DNA from: Cupriavidus necator A5-1
GTDB taxonomy: Bacteria; Pseudomonadota; Gammaproteobacteria; Burkholderiales; Burkholderiaceae
Assembly: GCF_000744095.1 (NCBI RefSeq)
Contig: NZ_JQLI01000001.1
Coordinates: 62,001 to 126,000 of the forward strand
DNA: 64,000 bases
Reading direction: 5' to 3'
Position numbers and translations under genes: made by a program. A model generated the notes under the pieces. That model made no database searches. It was not told the DNA's origin and saw only the letters and a list, made by a program, of their open reading frames with translations. Shown piece after piece: positions 8,500 through 17,612 of this stretch; position 1 is the first letter of the stretch, and each line of letters opens with the position of its first letter.

Positions 8500-9082
8500 C
8501 TCGGCATTTGCTGTGGTTGGGGGGCGAGTCAGGCCGCTGGCGTCAATGCTGGCTTGCATGGTCCTCGCCCTTGCGTACGGTGGCGCTGCGGCCCAGAACG
8601 TCAACGAGTCAGCGGGCAGCATCTTCACGGCGGCAAACACCGCCGTGAAGCAGGGCGACTACAACACGGCGTATCGCCAATACCTTCGGCTCGCCATCAA
8701 TGGTCACCCGGAGGCCCAGTTCAACCTCGCCCTCATGTACCAGCGCGGGGTGGGGGTGAACCTCGACCCGGCTGAGGCAGGCTACTGGTATGAGAAGGCG
8801 GCGGCGAAGGGGATCGTCGATGCGATGCTAAATTTCGGCACGCTGTATGACGTTGGCGGCGGGTTGGGCCCGAACCTGGACACCGCTGCCCAGTGGTACA
8901 CCAAGGCGGCGAATGCGGGCAGCGCACAGGCAATGTGTAACCTGGGGCTGCTCTATACGCGAAACAACAATTTACAGCAGGCCAAATACTGGTATGACCA
9001 GGCGGCCCAGGCTGGATACGCTCCGCCAGCGTCCTTCCTGCAGGCCCTGCAGCAGCTCCAGAACCAGTCACCGAGCAACTAG
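8492..9082 (+). CDS. Exported Sel1-repeat protein
   Basis: About 196 residues from GTG 8492, which overlaps the previous stop; ATG 8546 is an alternative. A signal peptide (LACMVLALAYGGAAAQ) is followed by at least four Sel1-like repeats of the form A-x2-G-x-A-x-A-x2-N-L-x3-Y-x2-G (e.g. AQFNLALMYQRGVGV, AMCNLGLLYTRNNN). Such solenoids usually scaffold periplasmic complexes. It ends 1 base before the GTG of the metallopeptidase gene. Confidence 0.85.
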   Translation: MVDSAFAVVGGRVRPLASMLACMVLALAYGGAAAQNVNESAGSIFTAANTAVKQGDYNTAYRQYLRLAINGHPEAQFNLALMYQRGVGVNLDPAEAGYWYEKAAAKGIVDAMLNFGTLYDVGGGLGPNLDTAAQWYTKAANAGSAQAMCNLGLLYTRNNNLQQAKYWYDQAAQAGYAPPASFLQALQQLQNQSPSN

Positions 9083-9083
9083 C

Positions 9084-9866
9084 GTGGCTTCCTTCATCTC
9101 GCGTGCGAAGCGCGCGCTCCTCCCATGGCTTGCCGTCGGCGCCGCGTTCGCCCCGGTCGCGGGGCAGGCCGCGCCGTCGCAGACCTTCTTGAGCGATCTC
9201 GGTCACGTGGTTGGGCAGATGCTCGCCAGCTACAGCCGGGAGGCCGATACACCGCTGCAGGTTCTGACCTTCGACACCGGGGATGCAGCAGTGCGCGGCT
9301 TCCTGCAGGCGACCACCAGTCATAGCGCCGATGAGCTTCTCGCTATGCAGGCCTATGACAACATGAAGGTCGCGCGTGCGGTTGGAGGATTCAGTGAGAG
9401 CAGCGAGCTGCCGACGTGCGTGATCTTCTATGACTCCAGCCGTAGTGACCTGCTGGACGGTTACGTGCGTTCCGGCGCTTTCGAGTACGTGGAGGCACTC
9501 CACTACTTGGCCGCCCATGAGTTTGGCCACTGTATGGAATGGCACCAGACTCGGCGCGCGGCGGGCCGGGCAGGCGCCACTTTCCGGGACGTGCGAGCGT
9601 CAGAGCGACTGGCCGACCTCGTCGCGCTGACTTACTTCGCCGCCAACGGAAACTGGCGCGGTGCAGCCAGGATCCTGGAGTTCAATGCCAAAGTGAGCGG
9701 GGCCAAGCCAGGGGATCCCCACAGCAATGCGCGGGAACTACGCGCCGCGCTCGACCAGCTTCAGGCGGGTGCCCAGCACGGCAGGGGCATGCCCGGGACG
9801 ATGCTGGCCATTTATCAGACGGCTGCCGAGCTGCAGCGGCGTAATCAAACCACTTTCAAGGACTGA
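9084..9866 (+). CDS. Exported HEXXH zinc metallopeptidase-like protein
   Basis: 260 residues from GTG 9084. A signal peptide (ALLPWLAVGAAFAPVAGQAA) is followed by a domain with HEFGH at residues 145-149 inside AAHEFGHCMEWH, the zincin signature. SERLADLVALTYF about 25 residues later supplies a likely third ligand. The family is not recognised, but residue spacing supports a real periplasmic peptidase. It lies between a Sel1 protein and a PilM-like protein, so it may process or remodel envelope or pilus components. Confidence 0.78.
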   Translation: MASFISRAKRALLPWLAVGAAFAPVAGQAAPSQTFLSDLGHVVGQMLASYSREADTPLQVLTFDTGDAAVRGFLQATTSHSADELLAMQAYDNMKVARAVGGFSESSELPTCVIFYDSSRSDLLDGYVRSGAFEYVEALHYLAAHEFGHCMEWHQTRRAAGRAGATFRDVRASERLADLVALTYFAANGNWRGAARILEFNAKVSGAKPGDPHSNARELRAALDQLQAGAQHGRGMPGTMLAIYQTAAELQRRNQTTFKD

Positions 9867-9870
9867 AACC

Positions 9871-10569
9871 ATGCCCGTCGGGCTTGCCATCGCACTTGCG
9901 ATGTTCATTTGGTTCGGCTATTTCGCCTCTTCTAACGCTGAGGATCAGGACACCCAGGCCGCGGAGCTCGATGTGGGCAGCGTGGTCACCAACATGCAGA
10001 ACTATCGCGCGGCCATCGTGAACTACGCGCTCGCCCAAACCGGCGGGAACCTGGTGAACTACGCCAACTTCAGGACCTTCACCGGGCCAGTACAGCAGTT
10101 CATGCCGGACGCGGCCGCTCAGTCCTCCTGGTTTAGCCGCCGCTCGGACGTACAGGGCTTCCTACGTAACGGCGAGATCTTCCTCTTCTACACCCCGAGC
10201 GGGGTGAACTCCCGCTTGATACCCGGCGTGCGCGCTGAGCTGCAGACGGCGATGAGCGCTCGCGGAACGGTCGGTGTCGCGCAGGGCCAGCAGCTCATCA
10301 TCACGTCGAGCGGAGCGGTTGCGCCGGTATCGCTCCCCGCAGGGATACCGAATGGGGCTTCGGTGGTCTACATCGACGCGACCACCAGCCTTCCAAGGAT
10401 CATCCGTAGGGTGACATGTCAGGACCGCTACGGCAATTCGCCCACTGGCGTGTGGAACAACGGGCCGGTGTTGCAGGAGCAATTCCAGTATGAGGATGGC
10501 ACTTTCACCAACTGGCAGGACGCGCCGGCCGGCGTGGGACCCACCTACACCCCTTGCTCAACCACTTGA
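9871..10569 (+). CDS. PilM-like protein of conjugative type IVB pilus type
   Basis: 232 residues with an N-terminal signal/anchor (GLAIALAMFIWFGYFASSNA) followed by a domain like the R64-type PilM family: a periodic QNYRAAIVNYAL segment, then LPAGIPNGASVVYID near residue 165. PilM belongs to the thin-pilus assembly set of IncI plasmids and ICEs; its exact role is unknown. It starts 5 bases after the metallopeptidase gene. No other pil genes are visible nearby, so this may be a remnant or a specialised locus. Confidence 0.6.
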   Translation: MPVGLAIALAMFIWFGYFASSNAEDQDTQAAELDVGSVVTNMQNYRAAIVNYALAQTGGNLVNYANFRTFTGPVQQFMPDAAAQSSWFSRRSDVQGFLRNGEIFLFYTPSGVNSRLIPGVRAELQTAMSARGTVGVAQGQQLIITSSGAVAPVSLPAGIPNGASVVYIDATTSLPRIIRRVTCQDRYGNSPTGVWNNGPVLQEQFQYEDGTFTNWQDAPAGVGPTYTPCSTT

Positions 10570-10579
10570 GGGTCGGACG

Positions 10580-10762
10580 ATGCTGATGCGATATGGGTGG
10601 AACGTCTTGTCCCTACTGCTGGCCAGAGAGATCAGTTGCCGCACGGCAGTCATGGCACTTCGTAAGAGACCGGCCGCCGTGGCCGGAAAACGGGGAGGAT
10701 TCATCGTCGATCCTGAGTTTGAAAAAGGCTCCACCCGTAGATTGGAAGATGAGTATGAATAG
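10580..10762 (+). CDS. Possible small ORF
   Basis: 60 codons (MLMRYGWNVLSLLLAREISC start) right after the PilM-like gene, overlapping the start of the next gene by 14 bases. It ends basic and acidic (GSTRRLEDEYE). No family recognised. It could be a real short gene or a chance frame in the leader of the next gene. Confidence 0.3.
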   Translation: MLMRYGWNVLSLLLAREISCRTAVMALRKRPAAVAGKRGGFIVDPEFEKGSTRRLEDEYE

Positions 10763-11210
10763 ACTATTCGGCTACGCCATTTCAAGGACCGGATTTCACG
10801 AGGAGAGCGGGAGGCCACTGCCGGAACTGGTAATTGGCTCCGCCCCTGGGATGTCAACCGCGGTCATATGGGCCTATCGGAACAGAGCACATCTTTCGAC
10901 GGCGCAGGGAGCACCAAAGGAGATAGTTGAAGCGTTCTCGAATGTCCCATTGCGATCACTCGATGCGGATGTGGTCAGTCGCCACGCCGTCGACACCGCC
11001 TGGATAGTGACGTCACTCGGGGTCAGAAGAAGTGCGCGCCCCGATTTGGTCCGAGTCGTTGCTCTCGGCAAGGATGGCGAGGGATCGATCCTGTTTGAGG
11101 CTAACACCCTAACGTCAGAGGCAATCACCTCGATGCAGCGAAACGCTATTGGCAGGTCGCTACGCGAAGTACTTGCGATGTATCCCTCCGTCGACGATTC
11201 GCTATTCTGA
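10749..11210 (+). CDS. Hypothetical protein upstream of ART-like gene
   Basis: 153 residues from ATG 10749; ATG 10755 is also possible. It is soluble with no signal peptide. LVIGSAPGMSTAVIWAYRN and the repeated hydrophobic pattern suggest an alpha/beta fold, but no family is recognised. It lies 14 bases before the ADP-ribosyltransferase-like gene, so the two may form a functional pair (inference). Confidence 0.6.
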   Translation: MSMNRLFGYAISRTGFHEESGRPLPELVIGSAPGMSTAVIWAYRNRAHLSTAQGAPKEIVEAFSNVPLRSLDADVVSRHAVDTAWIVTSLGVRRSARPDLVRVVALGKDGEGSILFEANTLTSEAITSMQRNAIGRSLREVLAMYPSVDDSLF

Positions 11211-11224
11211 GCCACGGGACCAAG

Positions 11225-12991
11225 ATGATGGAGACGCTGAACGCCTCTTTGCACCGACGGATTCGGGAGGTAGTTGAGAACGGGATGGCGCAGGTAGTGG
11301 GGGCTGACCAGATTCCAGCCGCATCTGGCTTTACCGCCTTACTGGCAGCAAACCTACGCTCTAATCGCCCGCTCCTGCATGGTGTAAAGGTTTATAGAGG
11401 CTCGAAAGATCCCGATGTGAATGCGGGTACATTCGACGCGCACTTCAAGCATGCTACGCCCCAATTCGCTGTCGCTCGGGGCTATGCAGAGACAGCGAAC
11501 GAGAACATTGGCCTCGCCTCAAAGGACACAAGAGGGATCGGGGTGCTCGCAGAATTCGATTTCCCGCCTGACGCGATCTTCTACCGAAACTTCGGGCTCG
11601 AATCAGACGGGCTCGCCGGTGCGCCGCTAACGGTGCAAGAAGCGGAGCTGAAGCTGAAGCCCCTTGTCGAAGAATATGCAAAGGCCAGCAGCGATGGTGA
11701 GCTTCGAGCGGTCACGGACCGCGTCGAATCATTCTGTAAGACCTACCTGTATGAGCTTGCTCTGCCAGCAGAGCAACCACCGGTACGCCAGTGGGTGGTC
11801 CAGCATGACGATTTCGGCAGCCGCTTGCTTGCCCACCAAGATCGTGGACCGCTTGCAGAAGTCTTGATCGATGTTCTGCTAGCGAGAAAGAGTGCAGTCG
11901 ATGAGCACCTGCCGAGCAAGATCGCTGCCGAGCTACGTAATGGCGGCATCTGCGGCTTGGAGCGCCTGGAACTGTTTTCTCCTGGCCTGACCACAGCGCT
12001 AGCGGGTACGGTCAGAGAGATCGATAAGACCTTGGGAGATCTACGTACGGCGACCAGAGCTCAAACCCACGACTCGCTCTCGGCGGCAATAGCCTGGCGC
12101 AGGGAGGCGCAGTCGGGACTTAAGCTCAGTCGGTTGACGAATGAAGGGTTCGCTATCGAGCACGACGATCCGCGGCTGAAAGTTATGCCGAGCCTCCAGA
12201 AATCAATCGCTGATATCGAGATGGCGGTCCGGCAGCAGGAGGCGAAACCTAAGCGGGAGGAAGTTCTTGCCATATTGAAGTCGGGGTATGAAGCCTCCTC
12301 CCGAGGCGCGCTATATCGTATGGCACTGAATGAAGCGATGAGCCAGGCGACCGACCTCTCACAGAAGATCGATAGATGTAGGACGGCGAGGCGGAGCGCC
12401 GCTGACCGTCTGGAAGAGGTCGAAGCTCACCATGCGGCAAGGATGAAGGGCGGATTCTTGTCTCGCCTGCTGTACCGGTTCGGTGATAGGCGGCAAGTTC
12501 TCGAGGAGATCGAGTCGCGAACTAGACATATCGCGGCCCTTGATCGGGCGGTGCACCAATTCTCTGCTCGCTGGAATGAGACAGATCCGGAGCGAAAAGA
12601 CCTGGCGCGCACCTTGGAGAAGGTGTCGGAGCATATAGGCGAGCTTGAGAAGAGGCTCGATGACGTAGGCCAGGCGGGTGACCTCAGCTTCCTGCCTCCA
12701 TCGATGCTGGAAAAATTGAAGCGCCTGAATCCGGAGGAATGGATGGCACTAGCAAATGCAGCGAGTGAGGAGTTGCGGGACGCGGGCAAGTTGATCGAGA
12801 GAGGCCACGCCGCGACCCAACTGTTCCGAAGCATAGCCACACAAGGAACTGGAGACCAAGTTCGGGCCGAGAAGGACGCCGGTCGTCGCCACCATTCCGA
12901 CTTAGAGCCGGCTAGCTCTGAGCGTGCGATCGGGTACGCCGAACTCGATCCAACACTCGCCCCGGAGAGATACGCACGAATGCGTCCATGA
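11225..12991 (+). CDS. Large protein with possible ADP-ribosyltransferase-like N-terminus and coiled coils
   Basis: 588 residues. The N-terminus shows an order reminiscent of R-S-E ADP-ribosyltransferases: KVYRGS (Arg58), ATPQFAVARGYA (77-88), then QEAEL (138-142, an ExE-like pair). The rest is mostly charged helices and coiled coil (about 270-510) without membrane segments. Base composition is more AT-rich than its neighbours, suggesting separate acquisition. Family membership is inferred from motifs alone; a structural match would be needed to confirm it. It is rightward, 14 bases after the preceding gene. Confidence 0.55.
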   Translation: MMETLNASLHRRIREVVENGMAQVVGADQIPAASGFTALLAANLRSNRPLLHGVKVYRGSKDPDVNAGTFDAHFKHATPQFAVARGYAETANENIGLASKDTRGIGVLAEFDFPPDAIFYRNFGLESDGLAGAPLTVQEAELKLKPLVEEYAKASSDGELRAVTDRVESFCKTYLYELALPAEQPPVRQWVVQHDDFGSRLLAHQDRGPLAEVLIDVLLARKSAVDEHLPSKIAAELRNGGICGLERLELFSPGLTTALAGTVREIDKTLGDLRTATRAQTHDSLSAAIAWRREAQSGLKLSRLTNEGFAIEHDDPRLKVMPSLQKSIADIEMAVRQQEAKPKREEVLAILKSGYEASSRGALYRMALNEAMSQATDLSQKIDRCRTARRSAADRLEEVEAHHAARMKGGFLSRLLYRFGDRRQVLEEIESRTRHIAALDRAVHQFSARWNETDPERKDLARTLEKVSEHIGELEKRLDDVGQAGDLSFLPPSMLEKLKRLNPEEWMALANAASEELRDAGKLIERGHAATQLFRSIATQGTGDQVRAEKDAGRRHHSDLEPASSERAIGYAELDPTLAPERYARMRP

Positions 12992-13085
12992 AGGCCATCT
13001 CGTGCATTGCCAGAACACTGCATTTGCGCCGTTCCCCCTCTGTTTTTGCAAGATACCTTGTGTCACAGAAACGGAGTGGATACCA

Positions 13086-13821
13086 ATGAAGATCGCAATG
13101 GAAGTGATGGCAGTGCTGGACCGCGCGGCGGTGGAAGGCAACGCCATCAAGCTGACCCAGCAACTGGACCCGGCACTGTATAAGCGGGTGAACAAGGTCC
13201 TCGACGCCGCCGGCGGCAAGTGGAATCGTAAGGCGCAGGCGCACCTGTTCGAGCGCGACGCGGCTAGCACCATTGATCAGATCCTGCTGACTGGTGAGAT
13301 CGTGGTTCCTCAGGACTTCGGCTATTTCCCAACCCCGCCCAATGTTGTGGCCCGCCTGTTTGAGCTGGCAGGGCTGTCCCCGGGCATGACGATGCTGGAG
13401 CCGGAGGCTGGAACTGGCAACATCGCCCGTCCCGCTGCCGAGATCTGCACGGTCGACTGCGTGGAGTTGCTGGAGGCGAACGTCAAGGTCCTGCGTGAGG
13501 CCGGCTTCGCCCGTTCGATCGTGCAAGGCGATTTTCTGGAGCAGGTTCCTACTCCAGCATACGATCGGATCATTATGAACCCGCCCTTCGAAAAGCAGGC
13601 GGACATCCGGCACGTCACCCACGCGCTGAACTTTCTGGCCCCGGGCGGCCGCCATCACAGCGGTGATGGCAGCTGGCGTGAGCTTCCGCTCGAATCGGCT
13701 CGCGGAGTCTTTCCGCGACCTGGTCAATGCCCGCGGTGGCCAGATCGAGCCCCTCCGCGAAGGGGCGTTCAAGGCGTCCGGCACGATGGTGAGCACGGTG
13801 ATCGCCACTATTTCCGCGTGA
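13086..13821 (+). pseudogene. Frameshifted N6-adenine DNA methyltransferase
   Basis: Starts MKIAMEVMAVLDRAAVEGN at 13086. The SAM-binding motif is degenerate (MLEPEAGTGNIA) and the catalytic NPPF is present (IIMNPPFEKQ), giving a solitary plasmid/ICE-type adenine methyltransferase. At about 13650-13654 the frame breaks: after FLAPGGR the natural continuation (TAVMAAGVSFRSNRLAESF) lies in another frame and ends at 13821. The undisturbed frame gives nonsense to 13847. Either a 1-2 base indel or a sequence error. Catalytic motifs precede the break, so a shortened protein might still fold. Confidence 0.8.
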
Positions 13822-13999
13822 AGCGGTTAGGTCTGATAAGAAGGTGACCTGTCCGGGCCGGGCTAGCCAGCGCGAGGCGGGTGCTCCGATTTTTCCGAGG
13901 ACGCCAGGAATAAAGCCGGTTTATGATGGAAAGGAGCGCCGGCAGTTTCTCTCTCGTAACGAAGCTCGAAATCGAGCGTATTCCGAGATTGAAGAGACC

Positions 14000-14707
14000 A
14001 TGCCCATCAAGCGCGCCAAGACCCTCAAGCCTTCCCAAATTCGCCATTTACTCCGCGTGACCGAGGCCACCAGCCGGCACCCGGAGCGCGATGCGCTCAT
14101 TCTGCTGTTGGGCTTCACCTGCGGGATGCGGGTATCCGAGATCGCCCGAATCGAAGTAGCCGACATCCTGTTGCCAGGAGGCAAGCTCCGCGAAGAGGTG
14201 AGCCTGCGCGCCGCGATCACGAAAGGTTGCCGCCAGCGCTGCATCTACCTCAGCCACGCCAAGACTGTCGTTGCCCTGGAGCGCTACATCGAATGGCGGT
14301 GGCGGCGCAACAAGGGCACTGCGCTTGATCGCAGCGAGTGGCGCGGCCTGATGCCGAAGACGACCCTCATCCTGACCCATAAGGGCAGCGGCTATGAGCT
14401 GAGCGTCAAGCGCCGCATCAACGAGGCGGGAGAGCGGGTCGAGTACCTGGCGGCCGACAGCCTGCAGAGTTACGTGACTGGCCTCTATCGCGCTGCTGGC
14501 CTGGCGAACGGTTACAGCAGCCATTCCGGGCGACGCACGTTCGCAAGCCGGTTGCTTGCCCAGGGTCATTCCATCGAAACCGTTCAACTGCTGTTGGGCC
14601 ATGCCGAACTGGATCATGTCGCGCCGTATCTGGAGGTGCCGCGCCAGGAGCGGATGGAGGCCATGGCGGAGGTGGGGGACAGCCTCTGTAAGTGGTGCGA
14701 CGTGTGA
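14000..14707 (+). CDS. Tyrosine recombinase / site-specific integrase
   Basis: 235 residues from ATG 14000. All catalytic residues are present: Arg44 (CGMRVSEI), Lys75, His175 and Arg178 (SSHSGRRTF), His201 (LLLGHAEL) and Tyr210 (VAPYLEV). It lacks a separate long SAM-like arm-binding domain, so it resembles short XerC-type recombinases of plasmids and islands. It sits at the head of a one-directional run of small genes. It could mobilise them or resolve replicon dimers. No attachment site was identified. Confidence 0.9.
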   Translation: MPIKRAKTLKPSQIRHLLRVTEATSRHPERDALILLLGFTCGMRVSEIARIEVADILLPGGKLREEVSLRAAITKGCRQRCIYLSHAKTVVALERYIEWRWRRNKGTALDRSEWRGLMPKTTLILTHKGSGYELSVKRRINEAGERVEYLAADSLQSYVTGLYRAAGLANGYSSHSGRRTFASRLLAQGHSIETVQLLLGHAELDHVAPYLEVPRQERMEAMAEVGDSLCKWCDV

Positions 14708-14766
14708 CGCCGAGGCCGCTTTCACGCTTAAGACCCAGAAGAGAGAATGCCCTTGCACTTCCATGC

Positions 14767-14786
14767 TCCTTACATTAAAGTAAGGA
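14767..14786. promoter_or_regulatory. Operator-like palindrome upstream of vapBC
   Basis: TCCTTAC, 6 bases, GTAAGGA: a perfect 7-bp inverted repeat 21 bases before the antitoxin start. An AbrB-type antitoxin usually represses its own operon at such a site. Confidence 0.6.
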
Positions 14787-14807
14787 ATGTAAACATCAGG
14801 AGGTGCT

Positions 14808-15053
14808 ATGGCTTCTGCAACCGTGACATCAAAAGGGCAGGTCACAATTCCTGTGGATGTTCGGACCCATCTAGGCCTATCTACCGGGGACCGCATCGAA
14901 TTCGTGCTCAATGAACAAACGGGACGCTATGAAATGGTCCCTGCCACCCGCTCGGTAACCGCTCTCAAAGGCATTATCCGCAAGCCCGCCAGGCCCGTCT
15001 CGATTGACGACATGAACGCCGCTATAGCGGAACAGGGAGCCGCGGCCCGATGA
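14808..15053 (+). CDS. AbrB/SpoVT-type antitoxin (VapB-like)
   Basis: 81 residues. The swapped-hairpin DNA-binding motif VTSKGQVTIPVDVRTHLGL (residues 5-23) is typical of SpoVT-AbrB antitoxins; the C-terminal part (residues 50-81) would wrap the toxin. A strong AGGAGG site precedes it. It overlaps the toxin gene by ATGA, giving translational coupling. Confidence 0.92.
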   Translation: MASATVTSKGQVTIPVDVRTHLGLSTGDRIEFVLNEQTGRYEMVPATRSVTALKGIIRKPARPVSIDDMNAAIAEQGAAAR

Positions 15054-15445
15054 TCGGTCTCGACACGAATGTACTGGTCCGGTATTTCGCGCAGGATGAT
15101 CCTGTGCAGGCTAAGCAGGCAACAGAACTGATCGAGTCGCTGACCGCAGACTCCCCCGGTTATGTCACCCAAGTAGCACTGGTCGAAGTCGTGTGGGTGC
15201 TGGGGCGGGCTTATGGTGCGGACCGCGATGAAATTACGCAGGTGGTCGAGACGCTGCTGCGGACGAAGGAGCTGGTAGTCGAAGCGGCGGAGACAGTCTG
15301 GAAGGCCTTGCGCCTATATGGCCGCTCGTCGGCGGATTTCGCCGACTGCCTCATCGAACGGATGTGTCACGACGCGCAGTGCGAATACACGATGACGTTT
15401 GACACGAAAGCGGCCAAGGTCGCCGGAATGCGGCTCCTAAAGTAA
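15050..15445 (+). CDS. PIN-domain toxin (VapC-like)
   Basis: 131 residues. PIN-domain acidic residues are visible: Asp4 (GLDTNVLVRYF), Glu44 (ALVEVVWVL), Asp98 (SADFADCLI) and Asp117 (TFDTKAAKV). VapC toxins are Mg-dependent ribonucleases that cut initiator tRNA or rRNA. It pairs with the overlapping AbrB-type antitoxin and probably stabilises the island. Confidence 0.92.
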   Translation: MIGLDTNVLVRYFAQDDPVQAKQATELIESLTADSPGYVTQVALVEVVWVLGRAYGADRDEITQVVETLLRTKELVVEAAETVWKALRLYGRSSADFADCLIERMCHDAQCEYTMTFDTKAAKVAGMRLLK

Positions 15446-15454
15446 AAGAAAAGT

Positions 15455-16103
15455 ATGAAACCGAACAGCAACCGGATCTGTACGTCAGCTGGACTCGTCC
15501 TTGCGGTACTTACATCGACCCTTATAGCGTCTCCGTACGCTGAAGCTGAGACATCTTTTTCACCGAAGGGGCTTTACGACGCTGCCAGATCTTACGAGCA
15601 ATCTGACCCAGCGACCGCAATTCGGCTGTACAACGATTCGGCGGCCGCCGGTTATCTTCCCGCACAACTACTTTTGGCCGGGCTGCACAGATCCGGGATT
15701 GCGGGAGTAGAGAAGAATTGCAAAAGGGCGATTTACTGGTATGAACTAGCCGAGGAGCAGGGGAGTCTTGAAGCGATCGGCGGATCGAGCGAGTATATAT
15801 GCAGACGAGACTGGCGAATGCTACTCCCTTCAGTCGGCGGTAACCTTGTATAGGCAGACGGCCGAGAAAGGAAGCACTCAAGCACAGCATTCCTTGGCAC
15901 TTCTCTATATGCAAGGGCGAGGCTTACCCAAGGACAATGTGCGAGCCTACGCTTGGCTCTCCACATCGATGAGGGGTGGAGATGCCAAGTACCAGTCTTC
16001 GCTCCGATTGCGCGACGGGCTTGAACGAGTCATGACCGCGAGACAAATTGACGAAGCGAAAACAATGTCGAGAACGTATGTTTCGAAGTACAGAAAGAAT
16101 TAG
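15455..16103 (+). pseudogene. Frameshifted exported Sel1-repeat protein
   Basis: The first part (15455-15853) has a signal peptide ending SPYAEAE and Sel1-like repeats (AIRLYNDSAAAGYLPAQLLLAGL, KRAIYWYELAEEQGS). At about 15768 the frame changes, and the second frame to 16103 continues with proper Sel1 repeats (AVTLYRQTAEKG, AQHSLALLYMQGRGLP). A single indel separates the two halves. It begins 9 bases after vapC. If the shift is real the product is truncated after about two repeats. Confidence 0.7.
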
Positions 16104-16245
16104 GAAGCTCATATTCTTATCGCGTGACTGCAAGGCGCGGACGCGCACGGGACCAATTTGGCTGAAAAGCCTGATGCCTGCCTCGTCCAGCAGTTCGCGC
16201 ATGCGTGCTGATCTCTTCCTGATCCCCTGATTGGTCACTACCCCC

Positions 16246-17211
16246 ATGCCTCCGGATTCTTTGTTTGCCGCGCTGGCCGCGCCCTTATGGGATGACATCG
16301 ACGAGCGCAAGCACCTTCCACTTTACCGGCCGCTGCTCGCGCACTACACGTCCGTCGACAACCTGCGGAACATCCTCACGGGGGAGGAGCTGTGGCTTTC
16401 CAACCCTTTGAGCATGAACGACCATGAGGAGATGTACTACGGGCTGCAGCACGGCATGCAGGCTATCAACGAACACAAGGATCTGTACCAGACCTGCGAG
16501 GCACTGGGCTGCTATGAGGCGTTCATGGGCCAGCTTAGGGCCTGCCGGCAGCGCTTTGACAACGAGCACGCCCTCGACACCTACGTCGCTTGCTTCTCAG
16601 AGCATGATCCGCAGGAGGATGCTGATGGCCGACTGTCCATGTGGCGCGGCTACGGTGGCAACGGCAGTGGCGCCGCGCTTGTCTTCGACACCTCGCAGCT
16701 GAACATGAGTCAGGAATCCCCGTTGCTGATTGCACCGGTCGAGTACATGAGCCGAGAAGCCAGGCTGGCATGGATCAGCCGGCGGCTGGACCTGTTCACC
16801 ACGACCATGCAGCGATTGCCAATCAACAAGGACAATGCGGGCATGGCTGCCAATGTGCTCTTCCAGCGGCTACTCCAGGCCTCGCTCTTTTCCAAGCATC
16901 GCGGCTTCTCGGAAGAACGCGAGTGGCGGGTAGTCTATTTCCCCGACCGGGACCAGGCGGGCCTGCTCAAAAGCATGTTCGGGTACTGGATTGGCCCGGG
17001 CGGCGTGCAGCCCAAGCTGAAGTTCCGCCTCGCGCCGCTGGCCGGCATCACCGACCCGAATTTCGGGCTCGACAAGCTGGTGCACAGCATCATCCTCGGT
17101 CCCACGCACAATCCGCTGTCGCAGCGCGCGACGCTGCGCATGTTGGAGCTGGAGCGCCCGGCGCTCGCTGCGCGTCTGCGCACCTCGTCCACCCCGTTCC
17201 GGCCGACCTGA
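16246..17211 (+). CDS. DUF2971 family protein
   Basis: 321 residues from ATG 16246; a TTG at 16231 is an alternative. The N-terminal signature LAHYTSVDNLRNILTGEELWLSNP with the following MNDHEEM is diagnostic of DUF2971, as is the FSEEREWRVVYF motif near the end. The biochemical role is unknown. Family members are found in mobile elements and sometimes with defence genes. It is upstream of two small membrane/soluble genes in the same direction. Confidence 0.88.
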   Translation: MPPDSLFAALAAPLWDDIDERKHLPLYRPLLAHYTSVDNLRNILTGEELWLSNPLSMNDHEEMYYGLQHGMQAINEHKDLYQTCEALGCYEAFMGQLRACRQRFDNEHALDTYVACFSEHDPQEDADGRLSMWRGYGGNGSGAALVFDTSQLNMSQESPLLIAPVEYMSREARLAWISRRLDLFTTTMQRLPINKDNAGMAANVLFQRLLQASLFSKHRGFSEEREWRVVYFPDRDQAGLLKSMFGYWIGPGGVQPKLKFRLAPLAGITDPNFGLDKLVHSIILGPTHNPLSQRATLRMLELERPALAARLRTSSTPFRPT

Positions 17212-17268
17212 CCGCCCGCAAAAGGGCTTCCGCCGATGCAAGTCAAGAGATAGGAGGAAAAGAGCACC

Positions 17269-17592
17269 ATGATCGATTGGCTTCCTGCCATTTTTTTGGA
17301 GCGTCCCCGACGTCTGTTGGAAACGGGACGCCTGTTCGCTTATCTGGGTGGGCTGTGGTGCATGGCGGGGATCGCCGGAGCCTTTGCCACGCGCGTGATC
17401 GGCCTGGCGCAACACACCGCGCGTGCAGGCGTGCCGTCGCCGCGTCTAGTGAACCTCTACCCCGACCTGCCGACTTGGTGGGTACCGGAGAGCTGGTTCG
17501 GCGCGCTGCCGGCAATCGCGTTGGTGGTGTTCGGCCTGTGGCTCGTCGCCGTAGGCAATAAGTTGCTGCGCTTCCTCGGCGAAGCCCAATAG
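17269..17592 (+). CDS. Small membrane protein
   Basis: 107 residues with two hydrophobic segments (about 25-47 and 80-98) flanking a Pro/Trp-rich loop (LYPDLPTWWVPESW), likely periplasmic. AGGAGGAAAAG leader. Family not recognised. Probably co-transcribed with its neighbours. Confidence 0.65.
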   Translation: MIDWLPAIFLERPRRLLETGRLFAYLGGLWCMAGIAGAFATRVIGLAQHTARAGVPSPRLVNLYPDLPTWWVPESWFGALPAIALVVFGLWLVAVGNKLLRFLGEAQ

Positions 17593-17612
17593 GCCTTTCA
17601 TCGGAAAAGAAG

